A stretch of 64,000 bases of DNA, taken from NCBI GenBank assembly GCA_011526565.1, contig WYBL01000151.1:1-64000 (forward strand), given 5' to 3'. Below, in pieces: positions 9,158 through 17,866 of this stretch. Positions within the stretch are counted from its first letter, which is position 1. Every line of letters begins with the position of its first letter. This DNA is from Acidobacteriota bacterium (GTDB lineage Bacteria; Acidobacteriota; Vicinamibacteria; Fen-336). The position numbers and the translations under genes were made by a program. The notes below the pieces were generated by a model. The model was not told the origin of the DNA. It saw nothing but the letters and a program-made list of their open reading frames with translations, and did not search any database.

Positions 9158-10621
9158 TCAGGCCAGCACGGGCTCGGCTGCGCGGCGGCCCTCGGCCATC
9201 ACCCGCTCGATGTCGTCGACCTCGCGCGGCACGTTCGTCAGGTTGCGCGAGCCGGTCGGCGTGACCAGCACGTCGTCCTCGATGCGCACGCCGCCGAAGC
9301 CGCGGAAGCGCCGGACCACGTCCTCGACGAGGAAGGGCTTCAGCTTCGGATCGCCGAGCGCGGGCTCGAGCAGGGCGTCGACGAAGTAGACCCCGGGCTC
9401 GACCGTGATCACCATGCCGGCCTCGAGCGGGCGGCCGCAGCGCAGGCTCTTCAGGCCCAGCTCCGTCGAGCGCTCGATCCCGGCGGGGTAGCCGCCGACG
9501 TCGTGCACGTCGAGGCCCATCAGGTGGCCGAGGCCGTGCGGCATGAACAGGTACGGCACCCGCGCCGCCATCATCGCGTCGACCTCGCCGCGCAGCAGGC
9601 CGCCGCGCAGCAGGTGCTGCAGGATCGTGCGTTCGGCCAGGCGATGCATGTCGGGCCACGCGACGCCCGGCTTCATCGCCGCCTGCACCGCGCGGTTGGC
9701 GGCCAGCACGGCCTCGTAGACCATCCGCTGCTCGGCCGTGAAGCGCCCGTTGACCGGGTAACTGCAGGTGATGTCCGAGGCGTAGCCGTGGTACTCGGCG
9801 CCGGAGTCGTTGAGGAACAGCTCGCCGTCGCGCAGCACGCGGTCGTTGGGGGCGCCGGCGTGGCCGTAGTGCAGCGTCGCCGAGTTGGGGCCGCAGCCGC
9901 AGATGCAGGTGTAGGCGCTGAAGCGGCAGCCGCCGTTCGCGTAGACGTGGTGCAGGAAATCGGCCTCGAGGTGGTACTCCGAGAGCCCGGGCCGGACCTT
10001 CTTCATCACGGCGACGTGGGCGGCGCTGCTCACCTCGTTGACCCACGCCAGCAGCTCGATCTCGGCCGCCGTCTTGATCACCCGGCACTCGACCATCTCC
10101 GGGTGCAGCACCTCGTCGTCGGTCGCGAACTTCTCGATGCCCTCGAAGCCCGCCGGCTCGGCCCACGACCCGCTGTCGGTGTTGCGCCCGCGCAGCCGCA
10201 GCAGCGGCTTCGCGTCGAGCTTCGCCAGCACCGCCGCCAGTTCGTCGACGAAGCGGACCTCTTCCACCTCGTAGAGCGCGCGGAAGTGCTCGGGCGGGTG
10301 GATCGCGCCCATCCACACGGCCCACTCCGCCGGCAGCCGCGGTGCGAACAGCCACGAGCGGCCGCTGCCGACCTCGATCGCGCCGAAGAAGCCGGGCTCC
10401 TTCACGCCGAACGCCCACTGGAAGAAGCTCTCCTGCTTGAAGAGCTCCTCGCGATCGGTGTCGTACTCGCAGCGCTGCTCGCCGCCCTGCAGCAGGACGA
10501 CGGCGCCGGGGGCGACGCCACGGGCGCGCAGGCGGTCGCAGAGGCGGCGGCGGTTCTCCGCGTGGAGCGACATCGGCACCGCGTAGGTGCCCGGGCCGAG
10601 CGAGAAGTGTGCGTGGCTCAT
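9158..10621 (-). CDS. pepD-like (M24B): Prolidase (Xaa-Pro dipeptidase), animal PEPD-like
   Basis: A cytosolic metallopeptidase cutting Xaa-Pro dipeptides, 487 residues. The N-terminal creatinase-like domain has FFQWAFGVKEPG; the C-terminal pita-bread domain carries all five metal ligands: Asp in LNDSGAEY, Asp in ASDITCSYP, His in MPHGLGHLMG, Glu in TVEPGVYF and Glu in GVRIEDDV. From memory, the chain lines up with human prolidase over nearly its whole length (for example SSYTCICGSGENSAVLHYG versus SAYTCICGCGPNSATLHYG). This is a closer match than to the usual bacterial PepQ. It starts at ATG 10621 and is divergent from the pilT-like gene. No operon partner is seen. Confidence 0.9.
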   Translation of the reverse strand: MSHAHFSLGPGTYAVPMSLHAENRRRLCDRLRARGVAPGAVVLLQGGEQRCEYDTDREELFKQESFFQWAFGVKEPGFFGAIEVGSGRSWLFAPRLPAEWAVWMGAIHPPEHFRALYEVEEVRFVDELAAVLAKLDAKPLLRLRGRNTDSGSWAEPAGFEGIEKFATDDEVLHPEMVECRVIKTAAEIELLAWVNEVSSAAHVAVMKKVRPGLSEYHLEADFLHHVYANGGCRFSAYTCICGCGPNSATLHYGHAGAPNDRVLRDGELFLNDSGAEYHGYASDITCSYPVNGRFTAEQRMVYEAVLAANRAVQAAMKPGVAWPDMHRLAERTILQHLLRGGLLRGEVDAMMAARVPYLFMPHGLGHLMGLDVHDVGGYPAGIERSTELGLKSLRCGRPLEAGMVITVEPGVYFVDALLEPALGDPKLKPFLVEDVVRRFRGFGGVRIEDDVLVTPTGSRNLTNVPREVDDIERVMAEGRRAAEPVLA

Positions 10622-10704
10622 GGGGAATTATGGGCGCCGCCCGCGGGCGGCGGCAAGGAGCGGGCTAGAATCGCTCGTCCCGCCGAGGAGGGGTTGCCGC
10701 TTCG

Positions 10705-11778
10705 ATGGCCATCAACTTCAACCAGATCCTCACTTTCGCCGCGCAGCAGAAGGTCTCCGACCTGCACTTCCAGCCCGGTTCGCCCCCGGTGCTGCGCCGC
10801 CGCGGCGAGCTGATCCCGGTCAAGCACCCGCCGCTGACCGACGAAGACACGGCCTACGTCGCCCAGCACCTGGTGGGCATGCCCGACGCCGAGCAGTTCC
10901 GCCGCGAGGTCAAGGACTGGGACGGCACCTTCGCGCTGCCGAACGTCGGCCGCTTCCGCGTCAACGTCTTCCGCCAGCGCGGCAAGTTCTCGGCGGTGCT
11001 GCGGGTGATCCCGCTGCAGCCGCTCGGCTTCGACGCCCTGGGGCTGCCGGTGCCGGCGCTGGAGCGGATCGCGCGGCTGCAGCGGGGGCTGGTGCTGGTC
11101 ACCGGCGCGACCGGCAACGGCAAGTCGACGACGATCGCCTCGCTGATCCACTCCATCAACACGACACGCCGCGCCCACATCGTGACGATCGAGGACCCGA
11201 TCGAGTTCCTGTTCGAGAACCACGCGAGCCTGATCTCGCAGCGCGAGGTCGGCTCCGACACCGAGAGCTTCAAGACCGCGCTGCGCGCGGCGCTGCGCCA
11301 GGACCCCGACGTGATCATGGTCGGCGAGCTGCGCGACCACGAGACTGTCGACATCTGCCTGAAGGCGGCCGAGACCGGCCACCTGGTGCTGTCGACGATC
11401 CACACCCAGGACGCGGCCCGCACGGTGGGCCGCCTGCTCGGCTACTTCCCGCCGGAGGAGCACGCCAGCGTGCGCCAGCGGCTCGCCGAGAACCTGATGG
11501 CCGTCATCAGCCTGCGGCTGCTGGCCTCGAAGTCGGGCACCGCCCAGGTGCCGGCCTGCGAGATCATGATGGTCACCCGCTCGATCGAGGAGTGCATCAA
11601 GCACGCCGAGCGCACCGACGACATCCCCACCTTCATCGCCCGCTCGCGCGAGATGGGGATGCAGACCCTCAACCAGAGCCTGGTCGACCTGGTGCGCGAG
11701 GAGCGCATCGCGCTGGAGACGGCGAAGATGGCGTCGTCGAAGCCCGAGGAGCTCGAGCGCGACCTGATGGTCGAGTAG
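10705..11778 (+). CDS. pilT: Type IV pilus retraction ATPase, PilT/PilU type
   Basis: A hexameric cytoplasmic ATPase that pulls type IV pilins back for twitching or uptake. The N-terminal PAS-like domain starts MAINFNQILTFAAQQKVSDLH. The Walker A motif is GATGNGKSTT (about residue 134), the Asp box lies in EDPIEFLF, Walker B in VIMVGELRD and the His box in LSTIHTQDA. At 357 residues it matches PilT/PilU lengths (PilT about 345, PilU about 380). The start at ATG 10705 has GAGGAGGGG upstream. No other pilus genes lie in the window. PilU cannot be fully excluded. Confidence 0.88.
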   Translation: MAINFNQILTFAAQQKVSDLHFQPGSPPVLRRRGELIPVKHPPLTDEDTAYVAQHLVGMPDAEQFRREVKDWDGTFALPNVGRFRVNVFRQRGKFSAVLRVIPLQPLGFDALGLPVPALERIARLQRGLVLVTGATGNGKSTTIASLIHSINTTRRAHIVTIEDPIEFLFENHASLISQREVGSDTESFKTALRAALRQDPDVIMVGELRDHETVDICLKAAETGHLVLSTIHTQDAARTVGRLLGYFPPEEHASVRQRLAENLMAVISLRLLASKSGTAQVPACEIMMVTRSIEECIKHAERTDDIPTFIARSREMGMQTLNQSLVDLVREERIALETAKMASSKPEELERDLMVE

Positions 11779-11787
11779 CGCTGGCGT

Positions 11788-12411
11788 TCAGAAGGCGCGG
11801 GCGAACGACGCGGCGGCGGCCTCGTACAGCGCGCCCAGGTCGTTGCCGTCGACGTAGCGGTGGTTGACGGTGATGCCGACCGGCACCAGCGTGCGGCCGT
11901 CCTGCTCCCGGAAGCGGCCGAAGCCCGTCGACGGCTGCCCGGCGTCGGCGTCGGGCAGCATCACGTGGGCGAACGAGGTGAACGGCACCCGTGGCAGCGC
12001 CGTGTAGTAGGCGAAGTCGGGGGCCGCGCCGCGCGTCAGGTCGACGCCACTCGAGGCGTCGGCGACCACCGCCTCCGCCGCGGGCAGGAACTCGAGCGCG
12101 TCGTCGTGCCACGCGGGCGTCGCGAAGGTGAACGTGCCGCGCGGGGCCGGCACCGTCATCCCCATCCGCAGCCGGTCGTGGAGCACGACCTGCCCGTCCC
12201 GCCAGCGCACCCGGAACCCCTCCACCTCGTGCATCGCTCGGTGGAACGCCCAGCACAGCGCGAGGTACGTCGAGTGTCCGGTCTCCTTCGAGCGTCGCCG
12301 CAGCGCGCTGGCGTCGAGGTCGAAGGTGACGCCGTAGAACGGCAGCGGGTTGCCGCGGTAGAAGTCGAGGTGCGGCCGGCGCGGGTAGTCGTCGAGCAAG
12401 CGGAAGCCCAT
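11788..12411 (-). CDS. CatA-like (chloramphenicol acetyltransferase fold) acyltransferase
   Basis: A trimeric CAT-fold acetyltransferase relative of 207 residues, close to CatA length. The catalytic His motif HxxxDG is present as VNHRYVDG near the C terminus. The rest of the chain follows the family: PHLDFYRG near the N terminus, STYLALCWAFHRA, and PRVPFTSFAH. Most such chromosomal relatives have unknown substrates, so chloramphenicol resistance should not be assumed. I start it at ATG 12411 because the preceding gene's stop is only 2 bases upstream, making a two-gene operon with the DUF1444-like gene. Confidence 0.75.
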   Translation of the reverse strand: MGFRLLDDYPRRPHLDFYRGNPLPFYGVTFDLDASALRRRSKETGHSTYLALCWAFHRAMHEVEGFRVRWRDGQVVLHDRLRMGMTVPAPRGTFTFATPAWHDDALEFLPAAEAVVADASSGVDLTRGAAPDFAYYTALPRVPFTSFAHVMLPDADAGQPSTGFGRFREQDGRTLVPVGITVNHRYVDGNDLGALYEAAAASFARAF

Positions 12412-12413
12412 GT

Positions 12414-13658
12414 TCACGCCCCCGCCCGCGCGGCCTGGGCCGCGGACATCCGCTCGAGCGTCGCGGCGTCGGGGAAGGCCTCGACCCGCAGCCGCGGCAG
12501 GGCCGCCCCGTCCGCGACCATCAGCCCGCCCGCGTGCTGGAGGACGATGTCCCAGTCGATCGTCGGCCGCGCGGCGTCCTCGCCGCCGTCGGGATCGAAG
12601 AACACCACCCGCTCGGCGGGCGGCAGCAGCGAGACCACGCCCTTCGACCACACGACGTAGCTGTCGAAGTCCTTCTCCTGGCCGTCGTGGACCGCGCTGT
12701 AGGTGGCGACGTGCACGTCGGTGCCGTCGCGGGCGTGGAGCCGCTCGAGCAGCTCCTTCTGCGAGCCGTAGAGCGCGTTCAGCTCCAGCACCCGCGAGCG
12801 CTTCAGCAGCGGGAAGCCGACGTGCCCGCGCGGCAGTTCCAGGTCCACCCAGGCGTCGCCGCGGCGCACGAGCGGCAGCGCGCTCATCGGGCGCGGCTCC
12901 GTCCGGGTCACCTCGGCCGCGACCACCAGCAGGCCGAGCAGGGCTTCCGGGTCGCCCGTGCCCGCCACCACCAGCCGGTTCCAGTTGGGCGCAGCGACGG
13001 CGATCTCGCCCTCGAGCTCGAGCGCTGCGAAGGCGCGCGGCAGCAGCAGCCGCGCCGGGTCGTAGCAGTCGGCCCAGGTGGACAGGTAGAGCCCGTCCGC
13101 GACCCGCTCGAAGCCGGGCGTCGGGCTGCGCGCCTCGAGGTTGGCCAGCGCGACCGCCCACGCCTCGTCGGCGCTCACGCCCCACGTCTCGAGGTCGGAG
13201 GCATGGAGCATCGAGGTCGCGCGCGGGAAGTCGATGAACAGGCAGACCCGCAGCCGCGAACCGAGCGGTCGGGTCTGCGGCACGTTGGGCGTCTGCCCGT
13301 CGAGCGCCGCCTGCAGCAGGAGGGTGTCGAACATCGCGGCATCACGCACGCCCGGCAGCAGCATCGCCCGCGCCTCTTCGAACGTGGCCGGCCGCTCGTC
13401 CGGACGCTCGGAGCGGAAGCCCAGGAACTCGGCGATCAGCCGCCGCCGCTGCCAGGGCCACGCGCGGCCGTAGAGGTCGAACAGGTTGCCCAGGTACAGC
13501 GTCTCGCCCGAGGCGTCGCTGCCCAGGCGCAGCCGGAAGTCGTCGGGCTCGTAGGCGATCGTCGCCGGGTCGACGCCCGAGGCCATCAGGTGGTCGCGCA
13601 CCCGGCGCACGAACGCCTCGCGGTCGGGGGCCGGCAGCAGGCGGCGCAGGAACTCCAT
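12414..13658 (-). CDS. DUF1444-like protein
   Basis: A soluble protein of 414 residues without signal peptide or membrane segments. The N-terminal pattern (FLRRLLPAPDREAFVRRVRDHL, then LGNLFDLYGRAWPWQRRR) is what I recall of DUF1444/YtpQ-like proteins. The middle has an Asp-rich stretch and the C-terminal third contains EKDFDSYVVWSKGV. Function is unknown. It is the first gene of an operon with the CAT-like gene (2-base gap), suggesting the two act together. The DUF assignment comes from pattern memory only. Confidence 0.6.
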   Translation of the reverse strand: MEFLRRLLPAPDREAFVRRVRDHLMASGVDPATIAYEPDDFRLRLGSDASGETLYLGNLFDLYGRAWPWQRRRLIAEFLGFRSERPDERPATFEEARAMLLPGVRDAAMFDTLLLQAALDGQTPNVPQTRPLGSRLRVCLFIDFPRATSMLHASDLETWGVSADEAWAVALANLEARSPTPGFERVADGLYLSTWADCYDPARLLLPRAFAALELEGEIAVAAPNWNRLVVAGTGDPEALLGLLVVAAEVTRTEPRPMSALPLVRRGDAWVDLELPRGHVGFPLLKRSRVLELNALYGSQKELLERLHARDGTDVHVATYSAVHDGQEKDFDSYVVWSKGVVSLLPPAERVVFFDPDGGEDAARPTIDWDIVLQHAGGLMVADGAALPRLRVEAFPDAATLERMSAAQAARAGA

Positions 13659-13667
13659 CGGCGAAGC

Positions 13668-14879
13668 CTACCGCGGCCCGCGGCGGCGCAGCAGTTCCGG
13701 GGCGAACACGCAGAGCGCCATCTCGAACGGGACCCGGTGCTTGAGGTCGAGCGCGGTCAGCGCGTGCACGGCGGCGAGGCCGAGCACGGCGCCCAGCAGC
13801 GGTGCTGCAGCCCGCAGTGCCTCCGGGCCGCCGCGTCGCAGGCGAAGCGCGAGGCCGAGCAGGCCGGCGACCAGCAGCGTCTCGTAGGCGAGCCGATAGA
13901 GCGTGACTCGCCACCCGGTGTGCCGCACGCCCGCCGCCGGCGGGTACCAGAAGAAACCCTGCACGCGCGCGGCCGCCAGCCGCAGGTACGCGCGCGGCTG
14001 CTCGCTCACGAAGCGGCGGAAGGCGGCGAAGAACACGTCGTGCTGGACCATTTCCGGCTGGCCGATCACGGTTCGGCGGAAGGGCTGCGGCGCGACGTCG
14101 AACACGCGGATGCCGCCGGCGTCGCCGTAGGTCCCGTTGGAGAGCGGGTTGTTGCCGAGCCACAGGATGTGGGCGAAGTCGCTGGTCAGCAGCGGCCGGC
14201 CGACCACGATCTGGTTGCGCACGACCCACGGCAGGACCAGCACGACGGCCAGCGCGAGGCTGCCCAGGCCGAGCCGCGCGAGCCGCGTGCGGTTGCCGCG
14301 CCGGGAAGCGAGCGCGCTCGCGCTCCACGCCCCTGCGGCCGCGCCCAGCAGCGTGGCGCGCTGCCACAGCGCGAGGCCGCAGCCGATTCCCGCCAGCGCG
14401 GCGCCGCTCGTGCTCCCGCCCGCCGTGGCGCGCCCGATCGCGAGTACCAGCAGCAGGAACAGCAGCACGTCGAAGCTCAGCGGGTGCGCGTAGCGGGTGT
14501 CGTAATGGACGAGGAAGGGATTGACGGCGGCCAGCGTCCCGGCGCCGAGAGCCAGCCGGCGCGAGCCGAGCAGCCGAAGGGCGAGGGTCGCGACGGCGAG
14601 CGCGACGCCGGTGCCGCACGCCCACTGGAGCGCCAGCACCGGACCGTCGCCGGGCCCGAGCAGCCGGCGCAGCACGGCCACCAGCGCGATCCACAGCGGC
14701 TCCTTCCAGGCGGCGTACGGCGCGTCGTACTGGACGAACACGAAGCCGAGGCCGCCCTCGAGGTTGGCGGCGACGGCCATCGCCTCGGTCGGCTCCAGAG
14801 CGAGGCCGGGCGTGGCCCACAGCCAGGCCACGACCCGCGCGGCGACCGCGACGATCGCCACCGGCAGCCATCGCCTCAC
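13668..14879 (-). CDS. Polytopic GT39/GT83-like membrane glycosyltransferase
   Basis: A membrane protein of about 403 residues with roughly ten hydrophobic helices, matching the GT-C fold of ArnT/dolichol-phosphate mannosyltransferase relatives, which move sugars from polyprenyl carriers to lipids or proteins. A first-loop acidic residue lies after the first helix (LALEPTEAMAVAANL) and an aromatic loop follows (APYAAWKEPLW). The start is GTG 14879, which overlaps the stop of the upstream gene as GTGA, a sign of translational coupling. An open frame extends far upstream but overlaps that gene. Substrate is unknown. Confidence 0.72.
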   Translation of the reverse strand: MRRWLPVAIVAVAARVVAWLWATPGLALEPTEAMAVAANLEGGLGFVFVQYDAPYAAWKEPLWIALVAVLRRLLGPGDGPVLALQWACGTGVALAVATLALRLLGSRRLALGAGTLAAVNPFLVHYDTRYAHPLSFDVLLFLLLVLAIGRATAGGSTSGAALAGIGCGLALWQRATLLGAAAGAWSASALASRRGNRTRLARLGLGSLALAVVLVLPWVVRNQIVVGRPLLTSDFAHILWLGNNPLSNGTYGDAGGIRVFDVAPQPFRRTVIGQPEMVQHDVFFAAFRRFVSEQPRAYLRLAAARVQGFFWYPPAAGVRHTGWRVTLYRLAYETLLVAGLLGLALRLRRGGPEALRAAAPLLGAVLGLAAVHALTALDLKHRVPFEMALCVFAPELLRRRGPR

Positions 14880-16066
14880 GGCCGGCCCCGCAGCGGGCCC
14901 GAGAAGCGCCACGCCGCCCAGGCGGTCAGCGCCCACGTCGCGAGGCCGAGCGCCCCGACCAGCGCGATCGCCAGCAGCTCGCCGCGGCCCAGCAGGTGCA
15001 GGTTGGCGGTGATCGACTCCACGCCGTACCGGGCGGGCAGCGTCCACTGCCAGTAGGAACCGGCGAGGAAGGCGCCGGCCAGCGCCGAGTAGAGAAGCGC
15101 GCTGCGCCGGTGCACGACCAGCCAGAACGGCAGCGCCCAGATCGTCCACTGCACGCCGAAGCCCGGGCTCAGCGCGCACAGGCCGGCGAAGAAGACGAGC
15201 GCGGCGGCCCACGGGTCGAGCCCGCGGTCGCGGACGCGCCAGCAGCCGAGCGCGAACGCGCCCGCCCAGCCGAAGAAGATCAGCCAGCCGTGCCGCAGCA
15301 GCGCCGACTGCAGGCCGCCTGCGACGGCGTCCGGAACTTCGAGCCCGAGCCGCGCCAGCAGCCGCGGAGCCTGCACCAGCACCATCGTGTAGCCCCAGGT
15401 CCCGTAGACCCAGGTCGGTGCCAGCACCCGCTCGGGGTGGGCGCTCAGCACGATGCCGGCGTTGAGGACCACGCCCACCACGGCGAGCGCGGCCAGCAGC
15501 TTCGGCCTTTGCTGCCGTGGCAGGATCAGCGCCAGCGGCACGGCCAGCAGCGCCAGGTGCTGGCGCACGCTGGCCGCCAGCGCGAGTGCGACGCCCGCGG
15601 CCTTCGCCCGCCCGCGCTCCGCGAGCCACAGCGCCAGCACGCCGCCGGCCACCGCGACGGTGTGCGGCTGGCCGTGGTACGCGGAGAGCAGGAAGCTGAC
15701 CGGGTTGAACATGAAGGCGAGCGCCGTGGTGGCGCCCGTTGCGGGATCGCGGGGCCGCGCGCCGAGCAGCAGCAGGGCGATCAGCAGGTCGGCGGCGATC
15801 GCCGGCAGCTTGACGACGAACGCGAAGGGCAGCCCGCTCGCGCGCGACGACAGCATCGCGCCGGTGACGATCGCGTAGTGCCCGCTCAGGAAGAACGAGG
15901 GGTTGTTGCCCGTGGACGCCGGGACCAGCAGGTCGCGGCCGGCCAGCGCGGCTTCCGCCTGCTGCCGCATCTGGCGCACCTCGACGGTGCCGGTGAAGGA
16001 GGCCGCGACCAGCACCTTCAGCAGGGTGCAGCCGAGGAGCGCCGCCAGCAGGGAGCGCCGCGACAC
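14876..16066 (-). CDS. Polytopic membrane glycosyltransferase-like protein (ALG6/GT87-like)
   Basis: A protein of 396 residues, nearly all hydrophobic helices, with features of polyprenyl-linked sugar transferases: a short first helix, an external loop with NNPSFFLSGHYAIVTG, and the FNPVSFLLSAYHGQPHTVA motif resembling the ALG6/ALG8 FNP-H-FQYN pattern. Inner-membrane location. It is translationally coupled to the GT39-like gene downstream (GTGA overlap), so the two likely act in the same glycan or lipid modification path. The tRNA-Lys gene lies just upstream on the same strand. Confidence 0.7.
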   Translation of the reverse strand: MSRRSLLAALLGCTLLKVLVAASFTGTVEVRQMRQQAEAALAGRDLLVPASTGNNPSFFLSGHYAIVTGAMLSSRASGLPFAFVVKLPAIAADLLIALLLLGARPRDPATGATTALAFMFNPVSFLLSAYHGQPHTVAVAGGVLALWLAERGRAKAAGVALALAASVRQHLALLAVPLALILPRQQRPKLLAALAVVGVVLNAGIVLSAHPERVLAPTWVYGTWGYTMVLVQAPRLLARLGLEVPDAVAGGLQSALLRHGWLIFFGWAGAFALGCWRVRDRGLDPWAAALVFFAGLCALSPGFGVQWTIWALPFWLVVHRRSALLYSALAGAFLAGSYWQWTLPARYGVESITANLHLLGRGELLAIALVGALGLATWALTAWAAWRFSGPLRGRP

Positions 16067-16154
16067 GCTACAGCGGCGCTCCGTTCATGCGTTTCCTCGC
16101 TCCGGTGCGGCGGGAACCCGTCGGCGCCGCGACCTCAGGCGACCGAAGGGAGGC

Positions 16155-16229
16155 TGGTGACCCGCCTAGGACTCGAACCTAGAACCCAGAGATTAAGAGT
16201 CTCTTGCTCTACCATTGAGCTAGCGGGCC
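16155..16229 (-). tRNA. tRNA-Lys(CTT)
   Basis: Read on the minus strand, the gene begins GGCCCGC and ends GCGGGTC plus A and an encoded CCA; these form the 7-bp acceptor stem with one G-U pair. The D-arm holds AGCTCAATGGTAGAGC. The anticodon stem AGAGA/TCTCT encloses the loop CTCTTAA, giving anticodon CTT for Lys. The T-arm is CTAGG-TTCGAGT-CCTAG. Length with CCA is 75 nt. It is intact and has no sign of an integrated element beside it. Confidence 0.96.
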
Positions 16230-16287
16230 GGCCGAACGAAGGACGCAGAGAATATCCGAAGCCGGCGGGTCTTCGCAAGGGGGTGGG

Positions 16288-17862
16288 GTGGGGCGCGTTC
16301 TGGTGGCCGTGTTCTTCGCAGCGGCCTGCCTGCAGTTCGCGCACCCGCTCGCCGACGGCGACCTGTGGTGGCACCTCGCCACCGGGCGCTGGATCGTGGA
16401 GCACGGCCGGCTGCCCGACGCCGACCCCTTCTCGTGGACGATCTCGGCCGAGTACGCCGAGCGCGCGCGGATGAGCGTGCGCGCCAACTGGCTCGCCCAG
16501 GTGGTCTACCACGGCCTGTTCGCCGCCGGCGGCTTCCAGGCGCTGCGGCTGTTCAACGCGCTGCTGTTCACGGCCACGCTGGGCCTCGTGTACGGCACGC
16601 TGCGGCGGCACGGCGTGAGGCCGGCGCCGACGCTCCTGCTGCTGGCGCCGCTGTGCGCCTTCTGCGTCTGGTACGACGAGCTGCGGCCGCTCGGCTTCTC
16701 GGTGCTGCTCGGCGCCGCCAGCCTGTGGCTGCTGGAGCGGGCCGAGCTCGACGGCCGCGGCTGGCGAGGCCTGCTGCCGCTGGTGCCGCTGTGCGCGGCG
16801 TGGGCCAACCTGCACCGCGGCTTCCCCGTGCTGGCCCTGGTGCTCCTGCCCCACGCCCTCGGGCTCGGCTGGCGGCGGCGCTGGCGCGAAGTCGGCGTGA
16901 TCGCCGCGGCGGGGCTCGCCACGCTGCTCAACCCGTCGGGCCTCGCGCCGTGGCGCGCCGCGCTCGAGGAGTCGCTGCAGGGCCCGGGCCACTTCGCGAT
17001 CCTGGAACTCGCCTCGCCACTGGAGTTCTCGCGGCTGGCGGCCGGGGGGGCGGGTGGCTCGTTCCTGCCGCTGCTGGTGGTCATCGCCGCCCTGACCGCA
17101 GCGCTGCTCGTCGCGGGGCGCGCGGCCATTCGCCCCGAGCACGTGCTGTCGTGGCTGCTGCTGGCCGTCGCCGGCGCCACGGCGTTCCGCTACTCGATCT
17201 ACTTCGCGGTGGGCGCCCTGGTCGCCGCCGCGCCCGCGGCCGCCGCGGTCCTCGGTCGCGCCTCGGCCGAGCGGCTGCAGCGCGCTGCGCCCGTCGCGGC
17301 GCTGGCCGCCGCCGTCGCGCTCGCACTGTCGGCTCCGCGTCCCGCGCTGCGCCCGGTCCACGACGAGGCCGTCCCGGCGCGGGCGGTCGACGCCCTGCTC
17401 GCGCTCTCGCCGCCGGGGCCGCTCTTCAACAGCTTCGACCACGGCGGCTACCTGATCTGGCGAGCGTGGCCGCGCTACCGGGTCTTCGCCGACGCCCGGC
17501 TGCTCGACTACTCCGTGTTCCGCGAGATGGCGCAGGCCGGCCGCGACGGCCTGCTGCCACTGCTGGAGCGGCGCGGGATCAACACGGTGCTCCACCCGAC
17601 CTTCGACCGCGACCTGCGCGTGCGGCCGCCCGTCCTCGAACTGCTCGCGCGGCCCGACTGGGCGCTCCTGCACTGGGACGCGGTGGCGACGCTGTTCGTG
17701 CGCCGTGCCGCCGCGCCGGCGCTGCCCGAGGCTTCGGCACGGGAGTTCGCGCAGCAGTTGTTCGGCGTGCTCGAGCATCGCGCGCGGGGCCGGGCGCCGT
17801 CGGCCGCCGAGCGGGCCGAGGCCGAGGCGATCCGCCGCGCGCTCGACGCGGGCGGGCGCTGA
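16288..17862 (+). CDS. Polytopic membrane protein, GT-C-like
   Basis: A 524-residue protein with about ten hydrophobic helices followed by a soluble C-terminal region (about 370-524). The N terminus has DGDLWWHLATGRWI and PDADPFSWT, a pattern I recall from bacterial GT-C-like membrane proteins where the first-loop Asp residues bind a metal or polyprenyl-phosphate sugar. It is unlike the neighbouring glycosyltransferase-like genes in sequence but alike in layout. It reads opposite to its neighbours and converges with the next gene, 4 bases apart. Function is unproven. Confidence 0.65.
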   Translation: MGRVLVAVFFAAACLQFAHPLADGDLWWHLATGRWIVEHGRLPDADPFSWTISAEYAERARMSVRANWLAQVVYHGLFAAGGFQALRLFNALLFTATLGLVYGTLRRHGVRPAPTLLLLAPLCAFCVWYDELRPLGFSVLLGAASLWLLERAELDGRGWRGLLPLVPLCAAWANLHRGFPVLALVLLPHALGLGWRRRWREVGVIAAAGLATLLNPSGLAPWRAALEESLQGPGHFAILELASPLEFSRLAAGGAGGSFLPLLVVIAALTAALLVAGRAAIRPEHVLSWLLLAVAGATAFRYSIYFAVGALVAAAPAAAAVLGRASAERLQRAAPVAALAAAVALALSAPRPALRPVHDEAVPARAVDALLALSPPGPLFNSFDHGGYLIWRAWPRYRVFADARLLDYSVFREMAQAGRDGLLPLLERRGINTVLHPTFDRDLRVRPPVLELLARPDWALLHWDAVATLFVRRAAAPALPEASAREFAQQLFGVLEHRARGRAPSAAERAEAEAIRRALDAGGR

Positions 17863-17866
17863 GCGC

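Noticed and set aside
11788..12411. Chloramphenicol resistance gene
   Set aside because: Only the fold and HxxxDG are shared with CatA; most chromosomal relatives have other substrates.
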